The notes: generated by a model from the letters alone, not told the origin. A stretch of DNA of 64,000 nucleotides from Croceimicrobium hydrocarbonivorans (GCF_014524565.1 NZ_CP060139.1:186001-250000), one strand, 5' to 3'. Counted from the first letter of the stretch, positions 8,955 to 18,562 are shown. Numbers and translations: made by a program.

Positions 8955-9980
8955 TTGGGACTTTTTGATTTTTTACGCGAAGACATTGCGATAGATCTGG
9001 GCACTGCCAATACCCTGATCATCCACAACGATAAGGTGGTGGTAGACGCTCCTTCGATCGTCGCAAAAGATCGCATCAGCAATAAAATCATCGCCGTTGG
9101 TCAAACTGCACGGCAAATGCACGGCAAGACCCACGAGGATATTAAAACTATTCGCCCCCTTAAAGACGGAGTTATTGCCGACTTTGAAGCTTCTGAGTCA
9201 ATGATTCGGGAGATGATTAAAAGCATTCCGGCTTTACAAAAGCGAATGATTCCCCCTGCCCTGCGCATGGTAATCTGTATTCCTTCCGGGATTACAGAAG
9301 TAGAAAAACGGGCGGTAAAAGATTCTGCTCAAAAAGCAGGTGCTCGTGAAGTATATCTCATTCACGAACCTATGGCCGCTGCAATAGGTACCGGTGTGGA
9401 TGTGCAGGAACCTAAAGGAAACATGATTATCGATATCGGTGGCGGTACCACGGAGATTGCGGTATTAGCCTTAGGGGGTATTGTTGCCGATAAGAGTATT
9501 AAAGTTGCGGGTGACGTATTCACCAACGACATTGCCTACTATATGCGCACGCAGCACAACCTCTTTATTGGAGAGCGCAGTTCGGAAGAAATTAAGATTA
9601 AGATTGGTTCAGCTTTGGATGAGTTGGAAAACCCACCTGAAGATATGCCGGTACAAGGTAGAGACCTGCTTACCGGTAAGCCCAAGCAATTGATCATTAC
9701 CTATAAAGAAATTGCCAAAGCTTTGGATAAGTCTATTATCCGAATTGAGGATGCGATTATGGAAGCCCTTTCCTTGACGCCTCCAGAACTGGCAGCTGAT
9801 ATTTACAATAGCGGTATTTACATGGCCGGCGGAGGTTCTATGCTTCGCGGTTTGGATAAACGAATTAGCATGAAAACGGATTTACCGGTATATGTGGCCG
9901 AAGATCCATTACGTGCAGTAGTTCGCGGTACGGGTATCGCCCTTAAAAATATCGGGAAGTACAATTTCTTGATGAGCTAA
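8955..9980 (+). CDS. mreB: Rod-shape actin homologue MreB
   Basis: 341 residues. Actin-like ATPase forming membrane-associated filaments that direct lateral wall growth. Phosphate motifs are visible: AIDLGTANTLI near the start, IIDIGGGTTEIAVL in the middle, and YMAGGGSMLRGLD near the C-terminus. The start codon is TTG at 8955 (giving MGLFDF, the standard MreB beginning); an in-frame TAA at 8940 excludes an upstream ATG and no ATG lies nearby downstream, so TTG is real. It begins five bases after purH and is followed by mreC after seven bases. Confidence 0.97.
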   Translation: MGLFDFLREDIAIDLGTANTLIIHNDKVVVDAPSIVAKDRISNKIIAVGQTARQMHGKTHEDIKTIRPLKDGVIADFEASESMIREMIKSIPALQKRMIPPALRMVICIPSGITEVEKRAVKDSAQKAGAREVYLIHEPMAAAIGTGVDVQEPKGNMIIDIGGGTTEIAVLALGGIVADKSIKVAGDVFTNDIAYYMRTQHNLFIGERSSEEIKIKIGSALDELENPPEDMPVQGRDLLTGKPKQLIITYKEIAKALDKSIIRIEDAIMEALSLTPPELAADIYNSGIYMAGGGSMLRGLDKRISMKTDLPVYVAEDPLRAVVRGTGIALKNIGKYNFLMS

Positions 9981-9987
9981 AAGCCTT

Positions 9988-10815
9988 ATGCGGTACTTCC
10001 TTATACTGCTGCATAGGAGCCGAATTCTTTTACTCTTTATTCTTTTGGAGGCCATTGCTGTATATTGGGTGGTCTCTGCCAAAAGCTATCCCCGTGCGCA
10101 ATTCAACAGCACTACCACGGAGATTAATGGTCGCATAAGTAATTTTCAGGATGACTTTCAGTCTTACCTCAATCTGCGCATTGAAAATGAGCAATTGGCC
10201 GAGGAGAATCGTAGGCTGAGGGAGCAGTTAAATGAGTCCTTATTGGTCCAGAATTATGGCGCCGATACGATTAATGATAGTGTGCTTAATCAGCGCTATA
10301 CCTATCTTCCGGCCAAAGTGATTCACAGTAGCCATTTGAAAGCCAGTAATTACTTGATAATCGATAAAGGCTCTCGCAGCGGAATCAAACCGCATATGGG
10401 GGTAATAGGACCTCTAGGAGTAGTGGGTATGGTATCCTCCGTAAGTGCCAATTTTGCAAGGGTTATCCCACTGATCAACAATAGCTTATCCATTAGCGCT
10501 GCCCTTAAACACGAAGGCTACTTTGGTCCTTTAAAATGGCCCGGTGAAGATTATTTAATGAGTCAGGTAACAGACATTCCTCGCTATTCCAAGGTGGAAG
10601 CAGGTGATACGCTGATTACCGATGGCCGCTCTCGCTATTTCCCTCCGGGGATCTCCATTGGGATCGTTCAATCTAAAACCTTGCAAGCCGATCAGAACTT
10701 TTTCAGCTTGGAAGTGGCCTTAAGCACCGACTTCGCAAATATCGCCGAAGTGTACGTTGTTAAGGATTTGTTTAGCGCGGAACTAGATACCCTTCAAAAT
10801 CCCACCGTGCAATGA
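9988..10815 (+). CDS. mreC: Rod shape-determining protein MreC
   Basis: 275 residues. One N-terminal membrane helix (about 10-30), then a coiled coil (about 50-85, IENEQLAEENRRLREQL) and the two beta domains of the periplasmic MreC fold (VIHSSHLKASNYLIIDKG, GVIGPLGVVGMVSSV, ITDGRSRYFPPGISIGIV). It connects MreB inside the cell to the PBP2-RodA synthase outside. It overlaps mreD by four bases (ATGA), which implies translational coupling. Confidence 0.95.
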   Translation: MRYFLILLHRSRILLLFILLEAIAVYWVVSAKSYPRAQFNSTTTEINGRISNFQDDFQSYLNLRIENEQLAEENRRLREQLNESLLVQNYGADTINDSVLNQRYTYLPAKVIHSSHLKASNYLIIDKGSRSGIKPHMGVIGPLGVVGMVSSVSANFARVIPLINNSLSISAALKHEGYFGPLKWPGEDYLMSQVTDIPRYSKVEAGDTLITDGRSRYFPPGISIGIVQSKTLQADQNFFSLEVALSTDFANIAEVYVVKDLFSAELDTLQNPTVQ

Positions 10816-11309
10816 AGACGCTCCGCGACATAGGGATCTTGCTGTTCATGATAGCGGTTCAGGTATTCTTTCTTAATGAATATCTCTTCAATCATTATCT
10901 CAATCCCTATTTATACATCTATCCTGTATTTAGCATCTTAATCTTTTATCCGCGGTTTTGGCAATTGGTGATTGCCTTTGCCTTAGGAGCCTCTATCGAC
11001 ATCCTGGAAGAAAGTGCAGGTGTGCACGCTGCTGCGACTGTCTTCTTAGCCTTCATTATGCCTATCCTTACCCGAATTTTTGGAACCGGTAGAGAAGATA
11101 ATCCGGATGTACCACAATTTAAGACTATGAGCCTGGAACGCAGATTAGGTCTGCTCTTTGTAGGTTTCTTCCTGCATCATTTAGTTTTATTTGGCCTAGA
11201 GAGTTTTCAGTGGAATCAATTCGGTATCTTGTTGCAAAGAAGTCTGTACAGCAGTCTTTTCTCTTTTATTTTTGTACTCCTGTATCAACTTTGGAATGCC
11301 CGTCGCTAA
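10812..11309 (+). CDS. mreD: Rod shape-determining protein MreD
   Basis: 165-residue, strongly hydrophobic protein with about five membrane segments. Sequence similarity to MreD is weak, as usual in this phylum, but size, hydropathy and its place between mreC and mrdA fix the call. The segment LVIAFALGASIDILEESAGVH resembles the conserved MreD stretch around a membrane-embedded Asp. It shares ATGA with mreC and its stop abuts the mrdA ATG. Confidence 0.88.
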   Translation: MKTLRDIGILLFMIAVQVFFLNEYLFNHYLNPYLYIYPVFSILIFYPRFWQLVIAFALGASIDILEESAGVHAAATVFLAFIMPILTRIFGTGREDNPDVPQFKTMSLERRLGLLFVGFFLHHLVLFGLESFQWNQFGILLQRSLYSSLFSFIFVLLYQLWNARR

Positions 11310-13175
11310 ATGCAGCGCAAATACCTTTTTTATTTTTTCTTCATTGCCATAGCCCTGGTATTTGCCGGGAGGCTTTTCTATATCCAGGTTTTACAGGAAG
11401 AGTATAAGTTATCGGCCCTCAACAATGTGGTTCGAATTGAAAAGGTGTATCCTGGGCGCGGTCTTATTTATGATCGCAATCAAAAATTATTGGTAGGAAA
11501 TCAAAGTGCCTACGATTTGATGGTGGTGCCTGCCCAGGTTCAGGTGAAGGACACCCTAGCCTTTTGTAGACTGGTAGGTTTGAGCAAAGAGGAGTATCGC
11601 AATAGAATGCTAGCGGCCAAGCGCTATTCCTATTTAAAGCCCTCCATCTTTGTAAAGCAAATTAGCAAAGAGGATTTTGCTCTAATACAAGAGCAATTAC
11701 ACTTATTCCCGGGTTTTTATCCGCAAAAGCGGATTCTCCGGGATTATATGACTCTGGCTGGGGCCAATGTTTTGGGCTTTATCGGTGAGGCGAATGAGCG
11801 TTATATCCAAGACCATCCTGAATATCAATTAGGAGACCTCATCGGGAAAACCGGAATTGAAAAAAGCTATGAAGATGTTCTTAAGGGGAAAATCGGTGTA
11901 AACTACCGCTTGAAGGATGTGCATAATCGGGTGATGGGTCCCTACCAAAATGGTGATTTCGACACCTTACCTGAGCCAGGATTGGATGTGCAGAGCACCA
12001 TCGACATTGTTATTCAAGCTTATGGTGAAAAACTGATGCAAGGTAAACGTGGCTCCATTGTAGCCATTGAGCCTTCTAGTGGAGAAATTCTGGCTCTGGT
12101 TACCAGTCCTTCCTATAAGCCCGACTTAATGGTAGGTCGTCAACGCTCGGTGAATTACAACCGCCTCTATCGCGATAGTATTAGCCTTCCCTTATTTGAC
12201 CGTGGACTATTAGCCGAATATCCTCCGGGATCTCCCTTTAAAGTGATAAATGCCTTGATTGGCTTGCAGGAAGGCACTTTGACTCCAAGCACCAGTTATA
12301 CTTGTCATCATGGCTTTCATTACGGTCGCTTGCATGTAGCCTGCCACTGCGGAACCAATTACCCAATTGCCCTGAGAACGGGGATTTCCAAAAGTTGTAA
12401 TAATTACTTCTGCCAGGTCTTTAAAAACATTATCGAAAAATACCCTACCGCTCAAGAGGGCATGAACGTTTGGAGTAATCATGTAAAGAGCTTCAATATT
12501 GGCCAGTTTTTAAATAATGATTTACCCACTGGAAGAAAAGGACTGGTACCGGATGCTGATTACTACGATCGCGCCTTTGGCTACAAAGGTTGGAAAGCGG
12601 TAAGTACCATTTCTTTGGCTATTGGTCAGGGGGAAATGCTTTTGACTCCTATTCAAATGGCGAATATGACTGCCGCCATTGCCAATCGAGGATACTATTA
12701 TACGCCTCATATTATTAAGAGTATTGGGGGTAAACCTATTGATAACAAGCAGTATACAGAGAAAAAACAAACTACTATTGACAGTATTCATTTTCCTGTG
12801 GTTATCGAAGGTATGTTCGATGTATTTGAAAGTGGTACCGCCCGAGGTGCACGGATGGAAAGCATCCAGATGTGCGGAAAAACCGGAACAGCGGAGAACC
12901 CTCACGGACAAGACCATTCCATTTTTGTGGCTTTTGCCCCCAAGGATAATCCCAAAATTGCCATTTCGATTATTGTAGAAAACGGCTACTGGGGCAGTCG
13001 CTGGGCCGCCCCTATTGCCAGCTTAATAATTGAGAAGTACTTAACTGGCGAGATTAGTCGGCCCGAAATGGAAAAACGCATGTTGGCTGGTGACTTAAGT
13101 GAAGAATACGCCAAACAATTAATTGAAAAATACGGCCTGGAGGTCATGGACACTACCGCAAATGCGTCAAGGTAA
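11310..13175 (+). CDS. mrdA: Penicillin-binding protein 2 (elongasome transpeptidase)
   Basis: 621 residues. Class B penicillin-binding protein that crosslinks lateral-wall peptidoglycan. One N-terminal membrane helix (about 6-25), a pedestal domain beginning PGRGLIYDRN, then the transpeptidase domain with catalytic Ser308 in SPFK, the SCN triad at 362-364, and CGKTGTAENP as the KTG box. A Cys/His-rich patch (TCHHGFHYG ... HVACHCG, about 331-348) between the first two motifs is as in other Bacteroidota PBP2 proteins. It follows mreD without a gap and overlaps rodA by 14 bases. Confidence 0.96.
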   Translation: MQRKYLFYFFFIAIALVFAGRLFYIQVLQEEYKLSALNNVVRIEKVYPGRGLIYDRNQKLLVGNQSAYDLMVVPAQVQVKDTLAFCRLVGLSKEEYRNRMLAAKRYSYLKPSIFVKQISKEDFALIQEQLHLFPGFYPQKRILRDYMTLAGANVLGFIGEANERYIQDHPEYQLGDLIGKTGIEKSYEDVLKGKIGVNYRLKDVHNRVMGPYQNGDFDTLPEPGLDVQSTIDIVIQAYGEKLMQGKRGSIVAIEPSSGEILALVTSPSYKPDLMVGRQRSVNYNRLYRDSISLPLFDRGLLAEYPPGSPFKVINALIGLQEGTLTPSTSYTCHHGFHYGRLHVACHCGTNYPIALRTGISKSCNNYFCQVFKNIIEKYPTAQEGMNVWSNHVKSFNIGQFLNNDLPTGRKGLVPDADYYDRAFGYKGWKAVSTISLAIGQGEMLLTPIQMANMTAAIANRGYYYTPHIIKSIGGKPIDNKQYTEKKQTTIDSIHFPVVIEGMFDVFESGTARGARMESIQMCGKTGTAENPHGQDHSIFVAFAPKDNPKIAISIIVENGYWGSRWAAPIASLIIEKYLTGEISRPEMEKRMLAGDLSEEYAKQLIEKYGLEVMDTTANASR

Positions 13176-14421
13176 TTTAGGAATACAAAAGATTGATTGG
13201 CTAACCGTGCTGCTTTATTTCAGCCTGGCTATTTTGGGCTGGCTAAATATCTATGCCGCGGTTTACGATGAGGCGCATTCCAATATCCTCGATTTTACCC
13301 AGCGTTATGGCAAGCAATTGTTGTGGATTGGCACCTCAGTCCTGATTATCATTTTCCTTTTTATTCTGGATGGCAGCGTCTTTCAAACCCTGGCCTATCC
13401 CATTTATGGGCTCAGTATGCTCTCGCTCTTAGCGGTTCTGTTTTTTGGAAAAGAGATTGCCGGTGCCCGTTCCTGGTTTGTGATTGGTGGCTTTAGTTTG
13501 CAACCCTCGGAGTTTGCCAAATTCGCCACGGCCTTGGCCTTAGCGGCCTTTCTGGGGAAACCGGAACGAAACCTCAGTTCCTGGCGTACTAAAATTGTGG
13601 CTTTCGGAATTATCCTTCTACCAGCGATTTTAATTGTACCTCAACCTGATCCAGGCTCCGGCTTAGTTTATTTTAGTTTAATCCTGGTGCTATACCGCGA
13701 AGGGCTTTCAAGCTCCTATATCATTGCCGGAATAAGCATCGCTGTGCTCTTTTTACTGAGCTTACTCATCCCTATTCTTTATCTGCAGTTAATCTTGGCC
13801 GCAGTAGCCCTCATCATCATATTCTTAGGGCGTAAAGTGCGAGGCTTTTGGCTCAGGGTAACCGCCATATTAGCGGTGGCTTTGGTTTTGGTGAATAGTG
13901 TGGATTATGCCTTCAATAATATACTCGAAGATCGGCACCGCAACCGGATCAATATCCTTTTAGGAAAGGCACATGATCCCAAGGGAATTGGCTATAATAC
14001 CACGCAATCCATGATTGCCATTGGTTCTGGAGGTTGGAGTGGCAAAGGCTATTTGCAGGGAACCCAAACTAAATTCGATTTTGTACCGGAACAGAGTACA
14101 GACTTTATCTTCTGTACGGTAGGTGAAGAATGGGGCTTTTTAGGCAGTGCCTTATTGATAGTGCTCTTTAGCCTCTTATTCTTTCGCTTGGTTCATCTGG
14201 CTGAAAGGCAAAAATCTAGCTTTGCCCGGGCCTATGCCTATGCCGTGGTGAGTATACTCTTTTTCCACTTTAGCATTAATATCGCCATGACCATTGGCCT
14301 GGCTCCGGTTATAGGCATTCCCCTGCCCTTCTTTAGTTATGGCGGATCCTCACTATGGGGTTTTACCTTTTTGCTTTTTATCCTGATAAAGCTGGACTCC
14401 TACCGCTGGCAGACCCTTTAA
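13162..14421 (+). CDS. rodA: Peptidoglycan glycosyltransferase RodA
   Basis: 419 residues from ATG 13162, overlapping the end of mrdA; a TTG at 13123 would add an implausible tail. SEDS-family polymerase with about ten membrane helices. The conserved WFVIGGFSLQPSEFAK, the loop VPQPDPGSGLVYF with the catalytic Asp, and the C-terminal GIPLPFFSYGGSS are present. Last gene of the mreBCD-mrdA-rodA operon. Its TAA shares the tetramer TTAA with the stop codon of the convergent DUF427 gene. Confidence 0.96.
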   Translation: MRQGNLGIQKIDWLTVLLYFSLAILGWLNIYAAVYDEAHSNILDFTQRYGKQLLWIGTSVLIIIFLFILDGSVFQTLAYPIYGLSMLSLLAVLFFGKEIAGARSWFVIGGFSLQPSEFAKFATALALAAFLGKPERNLSSWRTKIVAFGIILLPAILIVPQPDPGSGLVYFSLILVLYREGLSSSYIIAGISIAVLFLLSLLIPILYLQLILAAVALIIIFLGRKVRGFWLRVTAILAVALVLVNSVDYAFNNILEDRHRNRINILLGKAHDPKGIGYNTTQSMIAIGSGGWSGKGYLQGTQTKFDFVPEQSTDFIFCTVGEEWGFLGSALLIVLFSLLFFRLVHLAERQKSSFARAYAYAVVSILFFHFSINIAMTIGLAPVIGIPLPFFSYGGSSLWGFTFLLFILIKLDSYRWQTL

Positions 14422-14702
14422 TCCTCCTTTACTTCTACACCATTCCAAAAGGCCACATAGGATTTAATATGATTAGCCAAAGGTTTAGTTTGAGGATAAT
14501 ACCAGGCTGCATCCGGGTTTTCTTTCCCATCTACCGTTAAATGATAATAACTGGCCTCCCCTTTCCAAGGGCACCAGGTATGGGTTTCAGAATCTTTAAA
14601 GAATTCTTTCTTGATCGAATCTGCTGGGAAATAGTGGTTTCCCTCTACAACTATGGTTTCGTCGCTTTCGGCAACGACCACTCCATTCCAATAAGCTTTC
14701 AT
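14418..14702 (-). CDS. DUF427 domain protein
   Basis: 94-residue single-domain protein. The family pattern is clear: MKAYWNGVVVAES, then VVEGNHYFPADSIKKEFF, the invariant-type THTWCPWKGEASYYHL and AAWYYPQTKPLANHIKSYVAFW. DUF427 proteins are small beta-barrel proteins of unknown function. The gene lies after the terminator of the small gene upstream on the same strand, so it probably has its own promoter, for which I see no clear boxes. It shares its stop tetramer with rodA. Confidence 0.9.
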   Translation of the reverse strand: MKAYWNGVVVAESDETIVVEGNHYFPADSIKKEFFKDSETHTWCPWKGEASYYHLTVDGKENPDAAWYYPQTKPLANHIKSYVAFWNGVEVKED

Positions 14703-14715
14703 GGCTGCAAGGTCT

Positions 14716-14744
14716 AAAAAAAAGAGCCCCCGAAGGAGCTCTTT
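14716..14744 (-). terminator. Intrinsic terminator with UUCG tetraloop
   Basis: On the minus strand the RNA reads AAAGAGCUCC-UUCG-GGGGCUCUUU followed by a U-run: a 10-bp stem (one G-U pair) closed by an exceptionally stable UUCG tetraloop. It begins one base after the stop of the 48-residue gene and clearly ends that transcript before the DUF427 gene. Confidence 0.9.
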
Positions 14745-14745
14745 A

Positions 14746-14892
14746 TTAATTTTGGATCATCTCGAAATCCAGACCATTTTCCAATTTTTCATAGCGATAA
14801 GCCTTCGAAAAATTGAGGATGTTTTTAATGGTTTGCCGGTCTGGCCGTGCGTTCACTTGATGATCATTTCGTAAAGTAGTTGTTTTATCCAT
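14746..14892 (-). CDS. Small hypothetical protein, 48 residues
   Basis: Short frame read directly from the minus strand: ATG at 14892, TAA at 14748-14746. The product begins MDKTTTLRNDHQVNARP and contains the stretch RQTIKNILNFSKAYRYEK. I recall similar 45-55 residue proteins with an N-terminal polar part and a TIxNILxFSKA-type helix in Flavobacteriales, but cannot verify this. Its stop is followed within two bases by a strong terminator, and the ECF sigma gene ends 94 bases upstream, both supporting a real expressed gene. No cysteines, no signal peptide or membrane helix; function unknown. Confidence 0.68.
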   Translation of the reverse strand: MDKTTTLRNDHQVNARPDRQTIKNILNFSKAYRYEKLENGLDFEMIQN

Positions 14893-14986
14893 GTACCGTG
14901 TTTGAAAATAGACCTATCTATAACGGCAAGGAGAAAACGATTAGTATTTCATTTCAAAAAAAATTGCAGAAACACCGAAACATGTT

Positions 14987-15574
14987 TTAGGAAAGACTCA
15001 AACTCATATTATGTTCCTGCATCAATTTGCGAAGATTGATCAGTGCATAGCGCATCCGACCTAAAGCTGTATTAATGGATACTCCGGTTTGATCCGCAAT
15101 ATCTTTAAAGCTTAATCCGCTGAAATGACGCAGGCGTAATACCTCTAATTGCTCAGGGGGTAATTTTAAAATAAGCTTGTGTAAGTCTTTCTCAATTTGC
15201 TCGCGAATCATACCGGTCTCCGCATTTTCGGAACCATCCTTAATAATTTTAAAGATGTCGTACTCATCATTGGGAGTAACCGTAGGAATGCGCTTTTGCT
15301 TCCGGAAATGATCTATCACCAGATTGTGCGCAATTCGCAGTGCCCAATTCAGGAACTTACCTTCTTCGTTGTAATTGCCCTTGCGGAATGTTTTGATGAT
15401 CTTCACGAAAGTGTCTTGAAATACATCATTAGCGAGATCTCTGTTTTGAATCTTGCTAAGGATATAGGAAAAGATCCTTTGCTCGTGTTTATTGATCAGA
15501 AAAGAAAGGGCTTTCTCGTCTCCGTCGATGTAGAGCTTGATTAGCTCAGCATCTTTCATTGCAGTGTAATCCAT
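14987..15574 (-). CDS. ECF-type RNA polymerase sigma factor
   Basis: 195 residues. Region 2 (about 25-95: YILSKIQNRDLANDVFQDTF, FLNWALRIAHNLVIDHFRK) and region 4 (about 130-185: LPPEQLEVLRLRHFSGLSFK, then DIADQTGVSINTALGRMRYA) are clear. No anti-sigma gene is next to it. It is divergent from uvrA with about 205 bases between the starts, and a 48-residue gene with its own terminator follows. Regulon unknown; ECF factors of this length in Bacteroidota often respond to envelope or oxidative stress. Confidence 0.93.
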   Translation of the reverse strand: MDYTAMKDAELIKLYIDGDEKALSFLINKHEQRIFSYILSKIQNRDLANDVFQDTFVKIIKTFRKGNYNEEGKFLNWALRIAHNLVIDHFRKQKRIPTVTPNDEYDIFKIIKDGSENAETGMIREQIEKDLHKLILKLPPEQLEVLRLRHFSGLSFKDIADQTGVSINTALGRMRYALINLRKLMQEHNMSLSLS

Positions 15575-15745
15575 AGTTCACATGATTGGGGTTAATAAAT
15601 CAATCCTAAAAAACAATCAAGTAACTATGTATCTATAAGCAATGGGTATTTAGTTAATAGACGTTGGTAGCTCTGTTTGGTTGGCTACCCATGTCAACAA
15701 ATATATAATTTTTGTTTTCAATCCCACAAACGCAAGTGGGTTTGG

Positions 15746-15753
15746 TACTTTTG
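15746..15753 (+). promoter_or_regulatory. -7 box for uvrA
   Basis: TACTTTTG fits TAnnTTTG and ends 25 bases before the uvrA ATG. A TTTG at 15711-15714 is too far (31 bases) to be a normal -33 box. Confidence 0.45.
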
Positions 15754-15778
15754 CTTTTTGCTTTCTTTAACGTTTAGT

Positions 15779-18562
15779 ATGACAAAAAATTCCCCTTCCC
15801 ATAAGGATTGGATTGAAATAAAAGGTGCGCGCGTTCACAATTTGAAGAACATTAGCCTGCGCATCCCTCACGGAAAGCTAACCGTAATTACCGGATTATC
15901 AGGCTCTGGCAAATCTTCATTGGCTTTCGACACCCTCTACGCCGAAGGGCAACGACGCTATGTAGAAAGTCTATCTTCCTATGCCCGTCAATTTTTAGGT
16001 CGATTGGACAAACCCGAGGTAGATCAAATTAAAGGGATAAGTCCGGCCGTTGCCATCGAACAAAAGGTGATTTCACGTAATCCCCGCTCTACCGTTGGGA
16101 CGAGCACCGAGATTTACGATTACCTCAAAGTACTTTATGCCCGTATTGGCAGAACCTTCTCCCCGCTTAGTGGTGAAGAAGTAAAGAAGCATCATATTGA
16201 AGATGCCTTAGAATTTGTGAAAAGCCTCGCACCAGATACTCGAATTCTCTTAAAGGCTCCTTTGCATTTACATGATCGCAGTTTAAAAGATCAACTAGAG
16301 ATTTTAGAACAGCAGGGCTTTAGCCGATTATCCTGGAAGGGTGAAGTGGTTCTGATTAATGAACTGGATCCTAAAGAAGTAAAAGATCCAGAAAGCTTGG
16401 AGATTGTTGTGGATCGCCTTACGGCAGATATCAGCAGTGATGAGCAATTAAATCGTTGGACCGACTCCTTGCAAACCGCCTTCTTTGAAGGAAGAGGCTT
16501 ATGCCGGATTGAACTATTTGCTAAGAATGAGACCCGCGAATTCTCCAATAAATTTGAATTGGATGGAATTGAATTCGAAGAGCCAAGTCCCCATCTTTTT
16601 AGCTTCAACAACCCTTTTGGGGCCTGCCCAAAATGCGAGGGTTTTGGTAACATTATGGGAATTGATGAGGATTTGGTAATTCCCGATTCCAGTCTTTCCG
16701 TATATGAAGATGCCATTTATCCCTGGCGAGGAGAAAAGATGCAGGAATGGAAACTGCAATTGATTCAAGGTGCAGAGAAAGCCGGCTTCCCCATTCACCG
16801 ACCTATCTTCGAGCTTAAAACGGAAGAATATGACATGCTCTGGGATGGCAGCAAGCATTTTAAAGGTCTCAATGAATTTTTCGAATACCTAGAATCCAAA
16901 TCCTATAAGATTCAGTTTCGGGTAATGCTCTCCAGATACCGCGGAAAAACCCGCTGTACCTCCTGTAAAGGCAGTCGACTGCGCAAAGAAGCTACTTATG
17001 TTAAAGTTGGTGGATATGCCTTAACCGAATTGGTAAACTGGCCCATTGATAAGCTGCAAAGCCATTTCGAAAAGCTGGAACTTAGCGAGTCTGAACAGCA
17101 GATTGCGAAACGCCTCTTAATTGAGATCAATAATCGTTTGCGCTACCTCTGCGACGTGGGCCTTCCCTATTTAACGCTAAACCGTGTTTCGAATACCCTA
17201 TCCGGTGGTGAATCACAGCGAATTAACCTGGCTACCAGCCTGGGAAGTGCTTTGGTGGGATCCACCTATATTCTGGATGAACCAAGCATTGGCCTGCATC
17301 CACGTGATACAGAACGATTGATCCGAGTGGTGAAAAATCTGCGCGATCTCGGTAATACCGTTGTGGTGGTTGAGCATGATGAGGAAATGATGCTGGCCGC
17401 GGATTATATTGTAGACATTGGTCCGGATGCAGGTATCCACGGAGGAGAAATCCTCTTTGCCGGTACTCCTCAAGAATTGATTGCCAAAGAAGATACTTAT
17501 ACGGCCCGTTACCTGCGAGGTGACGCTAAGATTGAAGTTCCGGCTAAAAAAGAAGCTCGCAAATTCATCGAAATCTTTGGTGCTCGAGAGAATAACCTCA
17601 AGAATATCGACATCCAAATTCCCTTACATCGCTTTACGGTCGTTACCGGTGTTAGTGGCTCAGGGAAGTCGAGCTTAATTCGCAAGATTTTATACCCGGC
17701 CCTTAAAAAACGCTTAGGCGCTTATGCTGATAAAACAGGAAAATTTGGTCGCATAGGTGGCGCCATTAACGACATTGGCGATGTTGAGTTTGTAGATCAA
17801 AATCCTATTGGTAAGAGCTCTCGTTCCAATCCGGTAACCTATCTCAAAGCATACGACGATATCCGTGCCCTTTATGCATCGCAGCCTCTATCGAAAAGCC
17901 GTAAATACAAAGCGGGATATTTCTCCTTCAATATTGATGGCGGACGTTGTGAGAAATGCCAGGGCGAAGGCGAAATCACCATTGAAATGCAATTCATGGC
18001 CGATGTGCACTTAAAGTGTGATGAATGCCAGGGACAGCGCTTTAAGAAAGAAATTCTGGATGTGAAATTCGAAGGCAAGTCCATTTTCAATATCCTCGAA
18101 TTAACCGTAGATGAAGCAATTCCCTTCTTCCGCGAAAGCGGCCAGGAAAAGATTGCCGACAAAATTCAGCCTTTACAGGATGTAGGCCTGGGTTATGTTA
18201 GTATGGGTCAGAGCTCCTCTACCCTTTCTGGCGGTGAAGCCCAGCGGATTAAGTTGGCCACCTTTTTAGGAAAAGGCCAGAGTCAATCGCCGGTGCTTTT
18301 CATTTTTGATGAACCTACCACTGGATTGCACTTCCATGATATTCAAAAGCTATTGCAAAGCTTCTATGCCCTGCTTAAAAACGGACATAGCCTAGTGGTT
18401 ATTGAACACCATCCTGATGTGATGAAATGTGCCGATTGGATTATCGACCTCGGACCCGAAGGTGGCAACAAGGGCGGGAAATTGGTTTACCAAGGGGCCC
18501 CAGAAGGTTTATTAGAGGTAAAGGATTCCTATACCGGAAAATACCTGATCGATAAACTATAA
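15779..18562 (+). CDS. uvrA: Excinuclease ABC subunit A
   Basis: 927 residues from ATG 15779 (MTKNSPSHKD); the frame continues upstream but that part lies over the promoter and is not UvrA-like. DNA-damage recognition ATPase of nucleotide excision repair. Two ABC modules are visible: first Walker A GLSGSGKSSLAFDTLYAEGQ and signature LSGGESQRINLA, second GVSGSGKSSLIRK and LSGGEAQRIKLA. Zinc-binding Cys pairs occur as CPKCEGFG, CTSCKGSRL and, in the C-terminal zinc finger, CEKCQGEG ... CDECQGQRF. Length is normal. Likely monocistronic, or with the small gene that follows after 23 bases. Confidence 0.97.
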   Translation: MTKNSPSHKDWIEIKGARVHNLKNISLRIPHGKLTVITGLSGSGKSSLAFDTLYAEGQRRYVESLSSYARQFLGRLDKPEVDQIKGISPAVAIEQKVISRNPRSTVGTSTEIYDYLKVLYARIGRTFSPLSGEEVKKHHIEDALEFVKSLAPDTRILLKAPLHLHDRSLKDQLEILEQQGFSRLSWKGEVVLINELDPKEVKDPESLEIVVDRLTADISSDEQLNRWTDSLQTAFFEGRGLCRIELFAKNETREFSNKFELDGIEFEEPSPHLFSFNNPFGACPKCEGFGNIMGIDEDLVIPDSSLSVYEDAIYPWRGEKMQEWKLQLIQGAEKAGFPIHRPIFELKTEEYDMLWDGSKHFKGLNEFFEYLESKSYKIQFRVMLSRYRGKTRCTSCKGSRLRKEATYVKVGGYALTELVNWPIDKLQSHFEKLELSESEQQIAKRLLIEINNRLRYLCDVGLPYLTLNRVSNTLSGGESQRINLATSLGSALVGSTYILDEPSIGLHPRDTERLIRVVKNLRDLGNTVVVVEHDEEMMLAADYIVDIGPDAGIHGGEILFAGTPQELIAKEDTYTARYLRGDAKIEVPAKKEARKFIEIFGARENNLKNIDIQIPLHRFTVVTGVSGSGKSSLIRKILYPALKKRLGAYADKTGKFGRIGGAINDIGDVEFVDQNPIGKSSRSNPVTYLKAYDDIRALYASQPLSKSRKYKAGYFSFNIDGGRCEKCQGEGEITIEMQFMADVHLKCDECQGQRFKKEILDVKFEGKSIFNILELTVDEAIPFFRESGQEKIADKIQPLQDVGLGYVSMGQSSSTLSGGEAQRIKLATFLGKGQSQSPVLFIFDEPTTGLHFHDIQKLLQSFYALLKNGHSLVVIEHHPDVMKCADWIIDLGPEGGNKGGKLVYQGAPEGLLEVKDSYTGKYLIDKL

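Noticed and set aside
12522-12917. 131-residue minus-strand frame inside mrdA
   Set aside because: Opposite the PBP2 transpeptidase domain with its KTG motif; shadow frame.
15666-15689. Hairpin GGTAGC/GCTACC upstream of uvrA
   Set aside because: Only six pairs with a 12-base loop and no T-run; could be chance. Not reported as a feature.
15575-15778. Largest intergenic region, checked for hidden genes
   Set aside because: Contains the uvrA -7 box and AT-rich sequence; no credible frame or structured RNA seen.
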